Shown one piece after another: positions 33,647 through 41,542 of a stretch of 48,685 bases of DNA. The position numbers and the translations under genes were made by a program. Below the pieces are notes generated by a model. It did not search any database, was not told the DNA's origin, and saw only the letters and a list, made by a program, of their open reading frames with translations. Numbering within the stretch: position 1 is the first letter of the stretch; every line of letters starts with the position of its first letter. Source of the DNA: Streptomycetaceae bacterium (lineage in GTDB: Bacteria > Actinomycetota > Actinomycetes > Streptomycetales > Streptomycetaceae); assembly GCA_019243445.1 (NCBI GenBank), contig JAFAUH010000166.1, positions 1 to 48,685 on the forward strand, in the 5' to 3' direction.

Positions 33647-35818
33647 TCAGCCCCGTAGGTCAACCAGGATCGGCGGGACGTGGTCCCCGTCGATCGTGGT
33701 GAGGGAGAGCACCCCATGGCCGGGCGGGACAAAGTGGGCGAGGTCGGAGGCGGACCAGCGTTCGCGTTCGACCTTTCGTACGGTCACCGATTCCGTTGTC
33801 GCCGTCTCGCCGGTGAACAAGCGCTTGATACCGCGCAGCAGGCGCCGCAGGATGCCGCCGGACAGGTCGGGGGCGCGGGTGACGTCGCTCTCCTCCACCC
33901 AGGTGGTGCCCCACGCCTCGGCGAACTGCTTGCCGTCCCACGTCGTCACTCCGGACAGTGCGATGCGGCAGCCGGTCGCGCCGAGCAACGCGCTGCGCAG
34001 CGCCTGAGGGACCTCGTCGAGGGTACGGAGGGTGAGCAGGGCGCCCGCACCCGCGGTGCGCAACCGCTGCAGGCCGCGTACCGCCTCTGTGGTGACGGTG
34101 TGCGCGGCGTCGTCAAGGACGATGCAGGCAAAGAGCGAGCGGTCGGTGCGTGCTGTGGCGGCGGCTGTGAACTGGGCGAGGACCAGGCGCGCCAGCAGCC
34201 GGGATGCCTCGGCGTGGCCGCGTTCGGGCAGATCGATGCGGACCCGCAGCGGGTGTTCAAGCGTCCGCAGCGCGAACGGCCGGGTGCGTCCGGTGACATC
34301 GAAGAAGCCCGCGAAGGCCGGGCGGTCGAGCAGCGCGATTCGGTCGGCAAGCAGCGTGCCGATGTCTCCGGGACGCTCCGACTGCCGCTCCCGGGCGGCG
34401 AGTTCACGCGCCCAGCCGTGCTCGCCGGCCTCGTCGAGCGCGTCGTGCAGTGCGGCAAGCGCAGCTGGGCGGGCATCGAGGAGTTCGCGTAGTTCGGTGA
34501 CGGCGGGGAAGCGGCCGTGAGCTGCCCGGTAGGGGCCGAGGAGTTGCCCGAGCGCGGTCGCGGCCCGCCGCGGATCGGCGTCAGGGCCTTCGAAGCCGTC
34601 GAGCATGGCAGTGGCGAGGATGGCGGCTGCCTCGGCGGGATCACAAGTGCCGCCGTAGAGGTCGAGGTCGTACGCGGAGTTGGGGTCCCCAGGAGCGATC
34701 ACCACGTCGAACGCGTCGGCGGGTCCGAGGTTGGCGCCCGCCGCGCCGACGGCGATCACCGCGGCGGTCCCAGCGAGCGCCTGCAGGCACAACGATTCGA
34801 CGACAGGGCGGACCAAATGCCGGGTCTTGCCGGATCCCGGCGGCCCGACGGCGACCACGGAGGTGCCGAGCAGCGCTGGATCGAGCGCGATGGCGGCACC
34901 GCAGTAGGTGTACGGGTTCCGCTTGCTGCTGGTGGCAGCACCGATGCGGACCTGCGCGGTGAACAGGTCGTGCTGCGCTGCCCGGGCCGGCAGATCGCGC
35001 GCGCCGGAGGGGTGCACGCATGCTGCCGCACCCTGACGCAGTACGGCATCGCGGTAGGCGCCGAGTCGCAAGGGGTCCGCCTGCACCGAATGCCAGGCAC
35101 GGTGGAGACGGACGTAGTCGACGTCATTCATGTGGCCGGATCGCGCGTCGGTGGCGAGCCGTTCGGCGAGGGTGGGCTGTCCGGCCGCCCTCAATTGAGG
35201 CCAGGCGACGGGGTCGTGCTGCGGATCGGGCTCGGCCGCCGCCGTGGCCATGGCCGTCACCGGGCGGCGCAGCGGCGCGATGAGGTAGCGGCGCAGCACT
35301 TCGCGCCAGTGGCCTGCCCGGCCGAAGACCCAGATGAGGGCCAGCGCAGTGACGGCGTACATCGAGTAGCTGAAAAGCGCAGCCCCGTATTCGTTGCCTC
35401 CGCCGAGCCACCACGACTGGGGCACGATCATGGCGATCAGGTGGAGTGGAGCGTCCCAGAGCAGCGACCAGGCGAGCATCGCGCCGAGCAGCGACAGCAC
35501 CGCGCCGCCCACAAGGCGGCGGTCCGGGATGCGGTCCGGCTGCTCCGGTGGCTGCGGCACGTGCCCGTAGGCGTAGATGCCGGGCGCTTCCGCATTGCGC
35601 GGGGTACGCAGCCAGGTGACCAGGGCCTGGGCCGGGGTCGGGACTGAGGTCGGGGCCGGGGCCTGGGCCTGGGCCGGGGTCGGGACCGGGGTCGGGACCT
35701 GGGCCGAAGGGCCCTGCGGCATGGGCGACGGGGTCGGCGCAACCGGCGGGGGCTGCCGAGGTACGGGCGGCCTCGCCGGTACGGTGTCGCGGTAGCCGTG
35801 CGTGCCTTCGACGTCCAT
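33647..35818 (-). CDS. Membrane-anchored FtsK/HerA-like ATPase (type IV coupling-protein-like)
   Basis: 723 residues with ATG start and GAGGG 10 nt upstream. The first 70 residues are a Pro/Thr/Ala repeat (PVPTPAQAQAPAPTSVPTPAQA). Two transmembrane helices follow (about 102-125 and 145-167), then a cytoplasmic ATPase with Walker A VVAVGPPGSGKTRHLVRPVVES and Walker B FACIVLDDAAHTV. The layout resembles TraD/TcpA-type coupling proteins or ATP/GTP-binding proteins widely conserved in streptomycetes. It stands alone, with no conjugation genes nearby, so a housekeeping membrane role is as likely as transfer. The acid in Walker B is DD rather than DE. Function is unknown. Confidence 0.75.
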   Translation of the reverse strand: MDVEGTHGYRDTVPARPPVPRQPPPVAPTPSPMPQGPSAQVPTPVPTPAQAQAPAPTSVPTPAQALVTWLRTPRNAEAPGIYAYGHVPQPPEQPDRIPDRRLVGGAVLSLLGAMLAWSLLWDAPLHLIAMIVPQSWWLGGGNEYGAALFSYSMYAVTALALIWVFGRAGHWREVLRRYLIAPLRRPVTAMATAAAEPDPQHDPVAWPQLRAAGQPTLAERLATDARSGHMNDVDYVRLHRAWHSVQADPLRLGAYRDAVLRQGAAACVHPSGARDLPARAAQHDLFTAQVRIGAATSSKRNPYTYCGAAIALDPALLGTSVVAVGPPGSGKTRHLVRPVVESLCLQALAGTAAVIAVGAAGANLGPADAFDVVIAPGDPNSAYDLDLYGGTCDPAEAAAILATAMLDGFEGPDADPRRAATALGQLLGPYRAAHGRFPAVTELRELLDARPAALAALHDALDEAGEHGWARELAARERQSERPGDIGTLLADRIALLDRPAFAGFFDVTGRTRPFALRTLEHPLRVRIDLPERGHAEASRLLARLVLAQFTAAATARTDRSLFACIVLDDAAHTVTTEAVRGLQRLRTAGAGALLTLRTLDEVPQALRSALLGATGCRIALSGVTTWDGKQFAEAWGTTWVEESDVTRAPDLSGGILRRLLRGIKRLFTGETATTESVTVRKVERERWSASDLAHFVPPGHGVLSLTTIDGDHVPPILVDLRG

Positions 35819-36177
35819 AAATCGCTGTCCCTCACCCTGACCATCCGATGCTTACGCCTCAATTATCCGGACGGTCCGTCAAGTTGGAGAGATGACGGGC
35901 CTACTGCGTCCACTCGGTGAAGAACCTGTGTGGAACTGGGGAGATTCGGTTCGCCGTACTCCCCGGCGTTCCTCGCGTGACCTACTGTGGCCACAAGTGA
36001 AGCAACCACACCGCTCGCGGGAGACTGCGGGCACACCCTGCCGACGATTCCCCGTCGCCGGTTCAGCAGTATCCTCGCGCCCAACACCGCCGGAGCCGAA
36101 GGCCCCGGCAATCCTAGCTGATCGGTCGGCCGCTGGTCCTACCTCCCCCCGGGGACAAGCGGTGCGGCGATCACCCG
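35819..36177. other. Gene-free region upstream of the membrane ATPase gene
   Basis: No convincing gene in 359 nt. It must hold the promoter of the ATPase gene; CGGACGGTCCG (near 35870) and TGTGGCCACA (35986-35995) are short palindromes. A TTGACG element is present upstream of the start, but no matching -10 was found at normal spacing. Confidence 0.4.
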
Positions 36178-36215
36178 GGCCGCCTCGGGACCTTCCCCCC
36201 GGTCCCGAGGCGGCC
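36178..36215. terminator. Perfect 15-bp hairpin (third of a cluster)
   Basis: 36178-36192 pairs perfectly with 36201-36215 around a C-rich 8-nt loop (ttcccccc). It is the distal element of three strong hairpins downstream of the mmsA gene. Confidence 0.7.
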
Positions 36216-36224
36216 AACTGCAGT

Positions 36225-36274
36225 ACGACCTGGGGAGCGATAGGGAGCGGGCTCCCTATCGCTCCCCAGGTCGT
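36225..36274. terminator. Perfect 24-bp inverted repeat with 2-nt loop
   Basis: The arms 36225-36248 and 36251-36274 are perfectly complementary over 24 bp and separated only by GG, a near-continuous palindrome of 50 bp. The left arm begins ACGACCTGGGG. It lies 94 nt after the mmsA stop. As RNA it would be an extremely stable terminator on either strand; as DNA it could extrude a cruciform. It is far stronger than needed for termination. Confidence 0.75.
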
Positions 36275-36317
36275 TACTGATGTTCACATCTGCTGTCGGC
36301 CAACGAAATTGAGCCAC

Positions 36318-36354
36318 CTTCGCTGAGTTGGCCACCTTGGCCGACTCAGCGAAG
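36318..36354 (-). terminator. 16-bp hairpin directly after mmsA
   Basis: 36318-36333 pairs with 36339-36354 around a 5-nt loop with one mismatch (CTTCGCTGAG... / ...CTCAGCGAAG). It starts 14 nt after the mmsA stop and is the natural first terminator. Confidence 0.75.
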
Positions 36355-36367
36355 AGAGCAGGGCCCT

Positions 36368-37873
36368 TCATCCGTTCGTCGGGAAGCCCAGGTTGATGCC
36401 GCCGTGGCTGGGGTCGAGCCAGCGTTGGGTGACAGCCTTGCCACGGGTGAAGAAGTGGACGCCGTCGGTGCCGTAGGCGTGGGTGTCGCCGAACAGGCTG
36501 TTCTTCCAGCCGCCGAAGCTGTAGTAGGCGACAGGGACCGGAATCGGCACATTGATGCCGACCATGCCGACCTCCACCTCGCGCTGGAAGCGCCGGGCCG
36601 CGCCGCCGTCGTTGGTGAACAGGGCGGTGCCGTTGCCGTACGGGTTGGAGTTGATCAGCTCGAGCCCCTCGTCATACGAGCCGACCCGCACCACCGACAA
36701 CACCGGGCCGAAGATCTCGTCGTTGTAGACCGACATGCCCGGCTTGACGTGGTCGAAGAGGGTTGGGCCGAGCCAGAAGCCGTTCGCTGTCTCCTCGCCG
36801 GAGATCGGGTGGGAGCGGCCGTCGACGGCGAGTGTCGCGCCGTCCGCGAGCCCTGCGTCGAGGTAGGAGGTCACCTTGTCCCGGTGGGCACCGGTGACCA
36901 GCGGGCCCATCTCGGGGTCGGGCAGGCAGCCCGGTCCGACCTTGAGGGTGGCCATTCGCTGCTTGATCTTTTCAACCAGCTCGTCACCAATCGGGTCGAC
37001 GGCAACGAGCACCGAGACCGCCATGCAGCGCTCGCCTGCCGCACCGAAGCCGGCATTCACCGCCGCGTCGGCAGAAAGGTCGAGATCCGCGTCGGGCAGC
37101 ACCAGCATGTGGTTCTTGGCTCCGCCGAGTGCCTGGACGCGCTTGCCGTAGCGTGTGCCGGTCTCGTAGACGTAGCGCGCGATCGGCGTCGAGCCGACGA
37201 AGCTGACGGCCTTGATGTCCGGGTGCTCCAACAGCCGGTCGACAGCGGTCTTGTCGCCGTGCACGATGTTGAAGACGCCGTCCGGCAGGCCGGCCTGCTT
37301 CCACAGCTCGGCGAGGAAGTTCGCGGCCGACGGATCCTTCTCGGACGGTTTGACGACCACTGTGTTACCCGCGGCAATGGCGATGGGGAAAAACCACATC
37401 GGTACCATCGCCGGGAAGTTGAACGGTGAGATGACTGCAACCGGCCCGAGCGGCTGGCGGATCGCATACACGTCGATGCCGCTGGATGCCTGCTCGGTGA
37501 AGCCACCCTTGAGCAATTGCGGGATGCCGCACGCGTACTCGACCACCTCCAGGCCGCGGGCGATCTCCCCGAGAGCGTCGGAGTGCACCTTGCCGTGTTC
37601 GGAGACAATGATCGAAGCCAGCTCGTCACGGCGGGAGTTGAGCAGTTCGCGGAAGGCGAAGAGCACCTGGGTGCGCTTGGCCATCGATGCGTCACGCCAG
37701 CTATGGAACGCCGTCACGGCCGCCCCGACCGCCTGGTCGACTTCGGCGATGCCGGCGAAGTCGACCTGCCCGGAGACCTTTCCTGTGGCCGGATCATAGA
37801 TGTCGCCCCGGCGCTCGGCGATCCCGGACCACTTCTGGCCGGCGATCCAGTGCGTGATGTGCTTGCTGGCCAC
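36368..37873 (-). CDS. mmsA: CoA-acylating methylmalonate-semialdehyde dehydrogenase
   Basis: 501 residues. MmsA oxidises (methyl)malonate semialdehyde to propionyl- or acetyl-CoA with NAD+ and CoA, in valine, myo-inositol, beta-alanine or pyrimidine catabolism. Family signatures are VPMWFFPIAIAAGNTVVVKPSE, LGGAKNHMLVLPDAD, the catalytic Cys in GAAGERCMAVSVLVAV, and VGINVPIPVPVAYYSFGGWKNS. The GTG at 37873 (VASKHITHWIAGQKW) has GAGGAAG upstream and fits the family length; the longer frame to 37936 is not preferred. It is divergent from a PucR-type regulator across 134 nt, which suggests control by it. Three hairpins lie downstream. Confidence 0.93.
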   Translation of the reverse strand: MASKHITHWIAGQKWSGIAERRGDIYDPATGKVSGQVDFAGIAEVDQAVGAAVTAFHSWRDASMAKRTQVLFAFRELLNSRRDELASIIVSEHGKVHSDALGEIARGLEVVEYACGIPQLLKGGFTEQASSGIDVYAIRQPLGPVAVISPFNFPAMVPMWFFPIAIAAGNTVVVKPSEKDPSAANFLAELWKQAGLPDGVFNIVHGDKTAVDRLLEHPDIKAVSFVGSTPIARYVYETGTRYGKRVQALGGAKNHMLVLPDADLDLSADAAVNAGFGAAGERCMAVSVLVAVDPIGDELVEKIKQRMATLKVGPGCLPDPEMGPLVTGAHRDKVTSYLDAGLADGATLAVDGRSHPISGEETANGFWLGPTLFDHVKPGMSVYNDEIFGPVLSVVRVGSYDEGLELINSNPYGNGTALFTNDGGAARRFQREVEVGMVGINVPIPVPVAYYSFGGWKNSLFGDTHAYGTDGVHFFTRGKAVTQRWLDPSHGGINLGFPTNG

Positions 37874-38007
37874 GACAGACTTCCTCTCCCTCAACGCTGC
37901 TGTCGCCAGTCTCGTGATGGCCGCATTACCCAACAACCGACACTTCGCATGTAATCCCGGTGATGTCCTTACACTGTGGAGGTATGTTCCGACCGGGAGG
38001 TCACACT
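37874..38007. promoter_or_regulatory. Divergent mmsA/pucR control region
   Basis: 134 nt between the two start codons must hold both promoters and probably the PucR-family regulator's binding site. GGGAGG lies 7 nt before the pucR GTG. No convincing palindrome or sigma-70 boxes were identified. Confidence 0.5.
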
Positions 38008-39636
38008 GTGTTCCCCACCGTCGCCCAAGTCCTGGAGCTCGATGTACTGCGCCGCGGCAACCCCAGGATCGTCGCGGGAACGGCAGGTCTGCACCGCCCC
38101 GTCCGCTGGGTGCACATCAGCGAGCTCGCCGACATCGCGGGCATGCTCCACGGCGGCGAACTGGTGCTCACCACCGGCGTCATGCTCCCCGCGGACAAAG
38201 AGCCTCTCACCCGCTACATCCACGAACTCGCCGACATCGGCGCCGCGGGCCTCGTCGTCGAACTCGGGCGCCGCTACGCGGATGAGCTCCCCCGCGCACT
38301 GGTCAAGACCGCGGAGCGGCGCGAGCTCCCGCTGATCGAGCTCCGCACCGAGGTGCGGTTCGTAGCGGTAACGGAGGCGGTGCATGCGCACGTCGTGGAC
38401 GCTCAGCTGACTGAGCTACGCGCCTCGGAGGCCGTCCACCAGATCTTCAACGAGCTGTCGGTGGAAGGCGCCGAGCCCGCAGAGGTGGTGCGCGAGGTGG
38501 CACGGATGGCCGGAGCACCGGTAGTGCTGGAAAATCTCTCACACCAGGTGCTCGCCTTCGACGCCGCAGGCCAGGACCCCCAGGCGCTGCTCGACGGCTG
38601 GGAGCGCCGCTCGCGCGGAGTACGCCCGCCCGCCCGTACCGGATACGACACGCGCAGTGGCTGGCTGATCACCACGGTAGGGGCGCGTGGCCGCGACTGG
38701 GGACGCCTGGTGCTCGTGTGCAGGCCGGGCGAGGAGCCGGCTCCGCGGCTCGCCGTCGTACTGGAGCGCGGCGCATCGACGCTCGCCCTGGGCAGGCTGC
38801 TTGAACGCGACCAGGAGTCCCTGGAACGCCAGACCCACCGCATGCTGCTCAGCGGGATTCTCACTCACTCGCTGACCGTCTCCGACGTGGCATTGCGTGC
38901 CCGGGCGCTCGGTGTGCCGCTGGAGAGCCGCAGTCTTGTGGGCGTGGTACTGCGGCTGGGCGGCGGGCCGTTCTCGGCGGCGCTCGAAGCGCAGGCGCGA
39001 CTGCGGGACTTCACCGAAACGGCGGCGCTCGCGGTGCGGGAGCGTCGGCTGAGCGCGCTCATCGGAAGCCTCGACGACGGCGGTGTGGGGCTCCTCATAT
39101 CGCTGGGCCCGTCGGACAATGAGCACGCGGCGCTCCAAGGATTCGCCACTGCCCTTGACCGTCTCGCGGGAGCAGCCGGCATGGATCCCGCATTCTTGAT
39201 GGCAGCAGGCTCCTCGGTGGGTTCGCTGCGCGACGCCCGCCGTACGTTGCTGGAAGCCGTTCAAGTCGCGGAGGCCGCCGACCGCACCACGGTCCGCACC
39301 GCGGGAACGTATTACCGCCTCCCCGACGTCCGGCTGCGCGGCCTGCTCCATCTCCTACGCGACGATTCCCGTCTGCAGACCTATGTGGAGCGGGAGTTGG
39401 GACCGCTGCTCACCCATGACGCCGAGAACGGAACCGACTTGGTGCGCATCCTCAGCGCCTATCTGGCGAGCGGCCGCAACAAGTCAGCGGCGGCCGATAC
39501 CGTCCACATGTCACGTCCGGCCTTCTACGACCGTCTCCATAAGGTCGAGCGGATCCTCGGCACGGATCTCGACCAGGTGGAGTCGTGTCTGTCGCTGCAT
39601 GTCGCGCTGCTGGCACTTGAGGCCGTCCGGCGGTAA
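38008..39636 (+). CDS. PucR family transcriptional regulator
   Basis: 542 residues. It has an N-terminal PucR ligand domain (about 1-130, VAQVLELDVLRRGNPRIVAG, HGGELVLTTGVML), a central GGDEF-like domain (about 280-400) and a C-terminal PucR-type HTH (about 480-540) with ILSAYLASGRNKSAAADTVHMSRPAFYDRL. Such proteins activate catabolic genes for purines, amino acids or polyamines. The GTG at 38008 is preferred: GGGAGG is 7 nt upstream, while the ATG at 37984 has GGAGG only 1 nt away. It is divergent from mmsA and upstream of a deaminase-like gene; the nearby aldehyde dehydrogenase at 41543 may also belong to its regulon (inference). Confidence 0.9.
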   Translation: MFPTVAQVLELDVLRRGNPRIVAGTAGLHRPVRWVHISELADIAGMLHGGELVLTTGVMLPADKEPLTRYIHELADIGAAGLVVELGRRYADELPRALVKTAERRELPLIELRTEVRFVAVTEAVHAHVVDAQLTELRASEAVHQIFNELSVEGAEPAEVVREVARMAGAPVVLENLSHQVLAFDAAGQDPQALLDGWERRSRGVRPPARTGYDTRSGWLITTVGARGRDWGRLVLVCRPGEEPAPRLAVVLERGASTLALGRLLERDQESLERQTHRMLLSGILTHSLTVSDVALRARALGVPLESRSLVGVVLRLGGGPFSAALEAQARLRDFTETAALAVRERRLSALIGSLDDGGVGLLISLGPSDNEHAALQGFATALDRLAGAAGMDPAFLMAAGSSVGSLRDARRTLLEAVQVAEAADRTTVRTAGTYYRLPDVRLRGLLHLLRDDSRLQTYVERELGPLLTHDAENGTDLVRILSAYLASGRNKSAAADTVHMSRPAFYDRLHKVERILGTDLDQVESCLSLHVALLALEAVRR

Positions 39637-39652
39637 CGCATTGCACGTCCAG

Positions 39653-39682
39653 CAATCCCATGACGCACAATCCCATGACGCG
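39653..39682 (+). repeat. 15-bp tandem repeat after the pucR gene
   Basis: caatcccatgacgca (39653-39667) and caatcccatgacgcg (39668-39682) differ only at the last base. They lie in the 147-nt gap before the deaminase gene. Confidence 0.85.
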
Positions 39683-39783
39683 AAGGCTGGGTGAGGAGGC
39701 CTGGCGAGGACGAGGTCACGGCCCTCTACGATAAGCGGACCACGATAACCGGATCAGGATCAGCCGATCCGCAGGAGGACCGC

Positions 39784-40827
39784 ATGACCGCACGCTCCGC
39801 CGAGACCGCTGAAGACATGGCCGACTTCATCGCCGGACTGCCCAAGGCGGAGCTGCATGTCCACCACGTCGGATCCGCATCGCCCCGTATCGTCGCGGAG
39901 CTGGCCGCCCGCCACCCCGATTCGGCGGTACCCGCCGATCCGGACGCACTCACCGAATACTTCACCTTCCGCGATTTCGCCCATTTCATCCAGGTCTACC
40001 TCTCAGTAGTAGAACTGCTACACGACGCGGAAGACGTACGGCTGTTGACATATGAGATCGCCCGCGACATGGCTCGGCAAAACATTCGCTACGCCGAGCT
40101 GACCATCACCCCCTACAGCTCAGTGAAGCGCGGCATTCCAGCAGCCGCCTTCATGGAGGCGATCGAGGACGCACGCAAGGCAGCGGAAGTTGAATTCGGG
40201 ACCGTGCTGCGCTGGTGCTTCGACATCCCCGGCGAGGCAAGCCTGGAAGCAGCCGAAGTGACCTGCGACCTCGCTCTACAGCACGCCCCTGAGGGATTGA
40301 TCTCCTTCGGTCTCGGCGGACCCGAAATCGGTGTGCCGCGGCCACAGTTCAAGCCGTACTTCGACCGGGCCCGCGCCGCCGGACTGCGCAGTGTCCCCCA
40401 CGCGGGCGAGAGCACCGGGCCGCAGACCATCTGGGACGCGCTGAACGACCTGGGCGCAGAGCGCATCGGCCACGGCACGAGCGCGGCGCAGGATCCGGCG
40501 CTCCTCGCTCATCTCGCCGAGCAGCGCATTCCGTTGGAAATCTGCCCCACCTCCAACATTGCCACACGCACGGTCGCATCGCTGGAGGAACACCCCCTCC
40601 TCCGCATGGTGGACGCCGGGGTTCTCGTCACCGTCAACAGCGACGATCCCCCGATGTTCGGCACCGACCTCAACACCGAATACGCCGTCGCCGCACGACT
40701 GTTGGAGCTGGACCGGCAAGGCGTCGTCAACCTGGCGAAGAATGCGGTCAAGGCGTCATTCATGGACGAGGAATCAAGGGTAAAGCTGACGGCGGAAATC
40801 GACGCTTACGCCCAAGCGAACGCCTGA
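39784..40827 (+). CDS. Adenosine-deaminase family protein, possibly aminodeoxyfutalosine deaminase
   Basis: 347 residues. It is an amidohydrolase of the adenosine deaminase family: zinc site HVHHVGSASP near the N-terminus (HxHxxGS), FGLGGPEIGVP, HAGESTGPQTIWDAL, ERIGHGTSAAQDP, LEICPTSNIATRTV and NSDDPPMFGTDL with the conserved metal/base residues. Classical adenosine deaminases have HxHL-(D/E)GS; the HHVGS form occurs in streptomycete proteins shown to deaminate 6-aminodeoxyfutalosine for menaquinone synthesis, so that activity is a good candidate. The ATG at 39784 has GGAGG 6 nt upstream. It is codirectional with pucR and 147 nt after it. Exact substrate is not provable from sequence. Confidence 0.85.
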   Translation: MTARSAETAEDMADFIAGLPKAELHVHHVGSASPRIVAELAARHPDSAVPADPDALTEYFTFRDFAHFIQVYLSVVELLHDAEDVRLLTYEIARDMARQNIRYAELTITPYSSVKRGIPAAAFMEAIEDARKAAEVEFGTVLRWCFDIPGEASLEAAEVTCDLALQHAPEGLISFGLGGPEIGVPRPQFKPYFDRARAAGLRSVPHAGESTGPQTIWDALNDLGAERIGHGTSAAQDPALLAHLAEQRIPLEICPTSNIATRTVASLEEHPLLRMVDAGVLVTVNSDDPPMFGTDLNTEYAVAARLLELDRQGVVNLAKNAVKASFMDEESRVKLTAEIDAYAQANA

Positions 40828-40836
40828 CAGCGCGAC

Positions 40837-41424
40837 TCAGTCGCGAGGGAACTTTTCGGTCGAGAGGGTGAAGTCGAGTCCGAGCGGCTTCAGGTTGAGC
40901 GGGTCACCGAATTTGACCGTCATTTCGTTCTCGTAGGTGTCTCCATCGGGACCACCAAAAGCGTGACACTTGCCGGTGTAAGGGTCCGCGATCAGGTAGA
41001 CAGGGATGCCTGCCCTGGCGTAGAGAGCCTTCTTCGGGCCGTAGTCGTTGTGCGCCGTCTTGCGCGAGATCACTTCCACTGTGAGCTCGATGTCGTGAGG
41101 CGCGAACCGATCGTCGTCGTTCGGTTCGGCTCCGTCGACGACCTTGATAATGTCAGGGCAGAAACCGTTCAGGTAGCCGGGGAAGTCTATGCGCATGTCG
41201 ACATCGATCTCGGCGTCTTCTCCGAACTGGTCCTCCAATTGTCTGCAGATCTTGCGAATGATCTGTCCGTGCGTGCGCCGCTGCGGTGACACGAAAACGG
41301 CCCCCTCGATGATCTCGATCTTGAATCCCTCGGGGAACGCTTCCTCCAGCCTCTCGAACATCTCGTCGAGGCTGAGGTCGTCGATCTCGGCCATCTCGAT
41401 CCTGTCGTCCAGTACGACGGTCAC
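40837..41424 (-). CDS. Uma2 family (DUF820) PD-(D/E)XK-fold protein
   Basis: 195 residues. The Uma2/DUF820 fold is related to restriction nucleases. The probable active site is CPDIIKV (Asp) and IELTVEVISRKTAHNDYGPKKALYARAGIPVYLIADP (Glu-x-Ser, Lys). The N-terminus has LEEAFPEGFKIEIIEGAVFVSP, the usual ligand-like beta strands. Streptomyces genomes carry many copies, and their function is unknown despite the nuclease-like annotation. The GTG at 41424 has GGGGAGGAG 7 nt upstream. It ends 10 nt from the convergent deaminase gene without a terminator between them. It has no apparent link to its neighbours. Confidence 0.85.
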   Translation of the reverse strand: MTVVLDDRIEMAEIDDLSLDEMFERLEEAFPEGFKIEIIEGAVFVSPQRRTHGQIIRKICRQLEDQFGEDAEIDVDMRIDFPGYLNGFCPDIIKVVDGAEPNDDDRFAPHDIELTVEVISRKTAHNDYGPKKALYARAGIPVYLIADPYTGKCHAFGGPDGDTYENEMTVKFGDPLNLKPLGLDFTLSTEKFPRD

Positions 41425-41542
41425 CGTGCCGCTCCTCCCCGCCGCGCCCTCGCACAGCCGCACGGTTCAACGATACGCGTAGGTCCCGGGTCACGCTCGA
41501 TGATCCCGGGGCCCACGGCGCGGCTTGGAGGCTGTGCGGACG

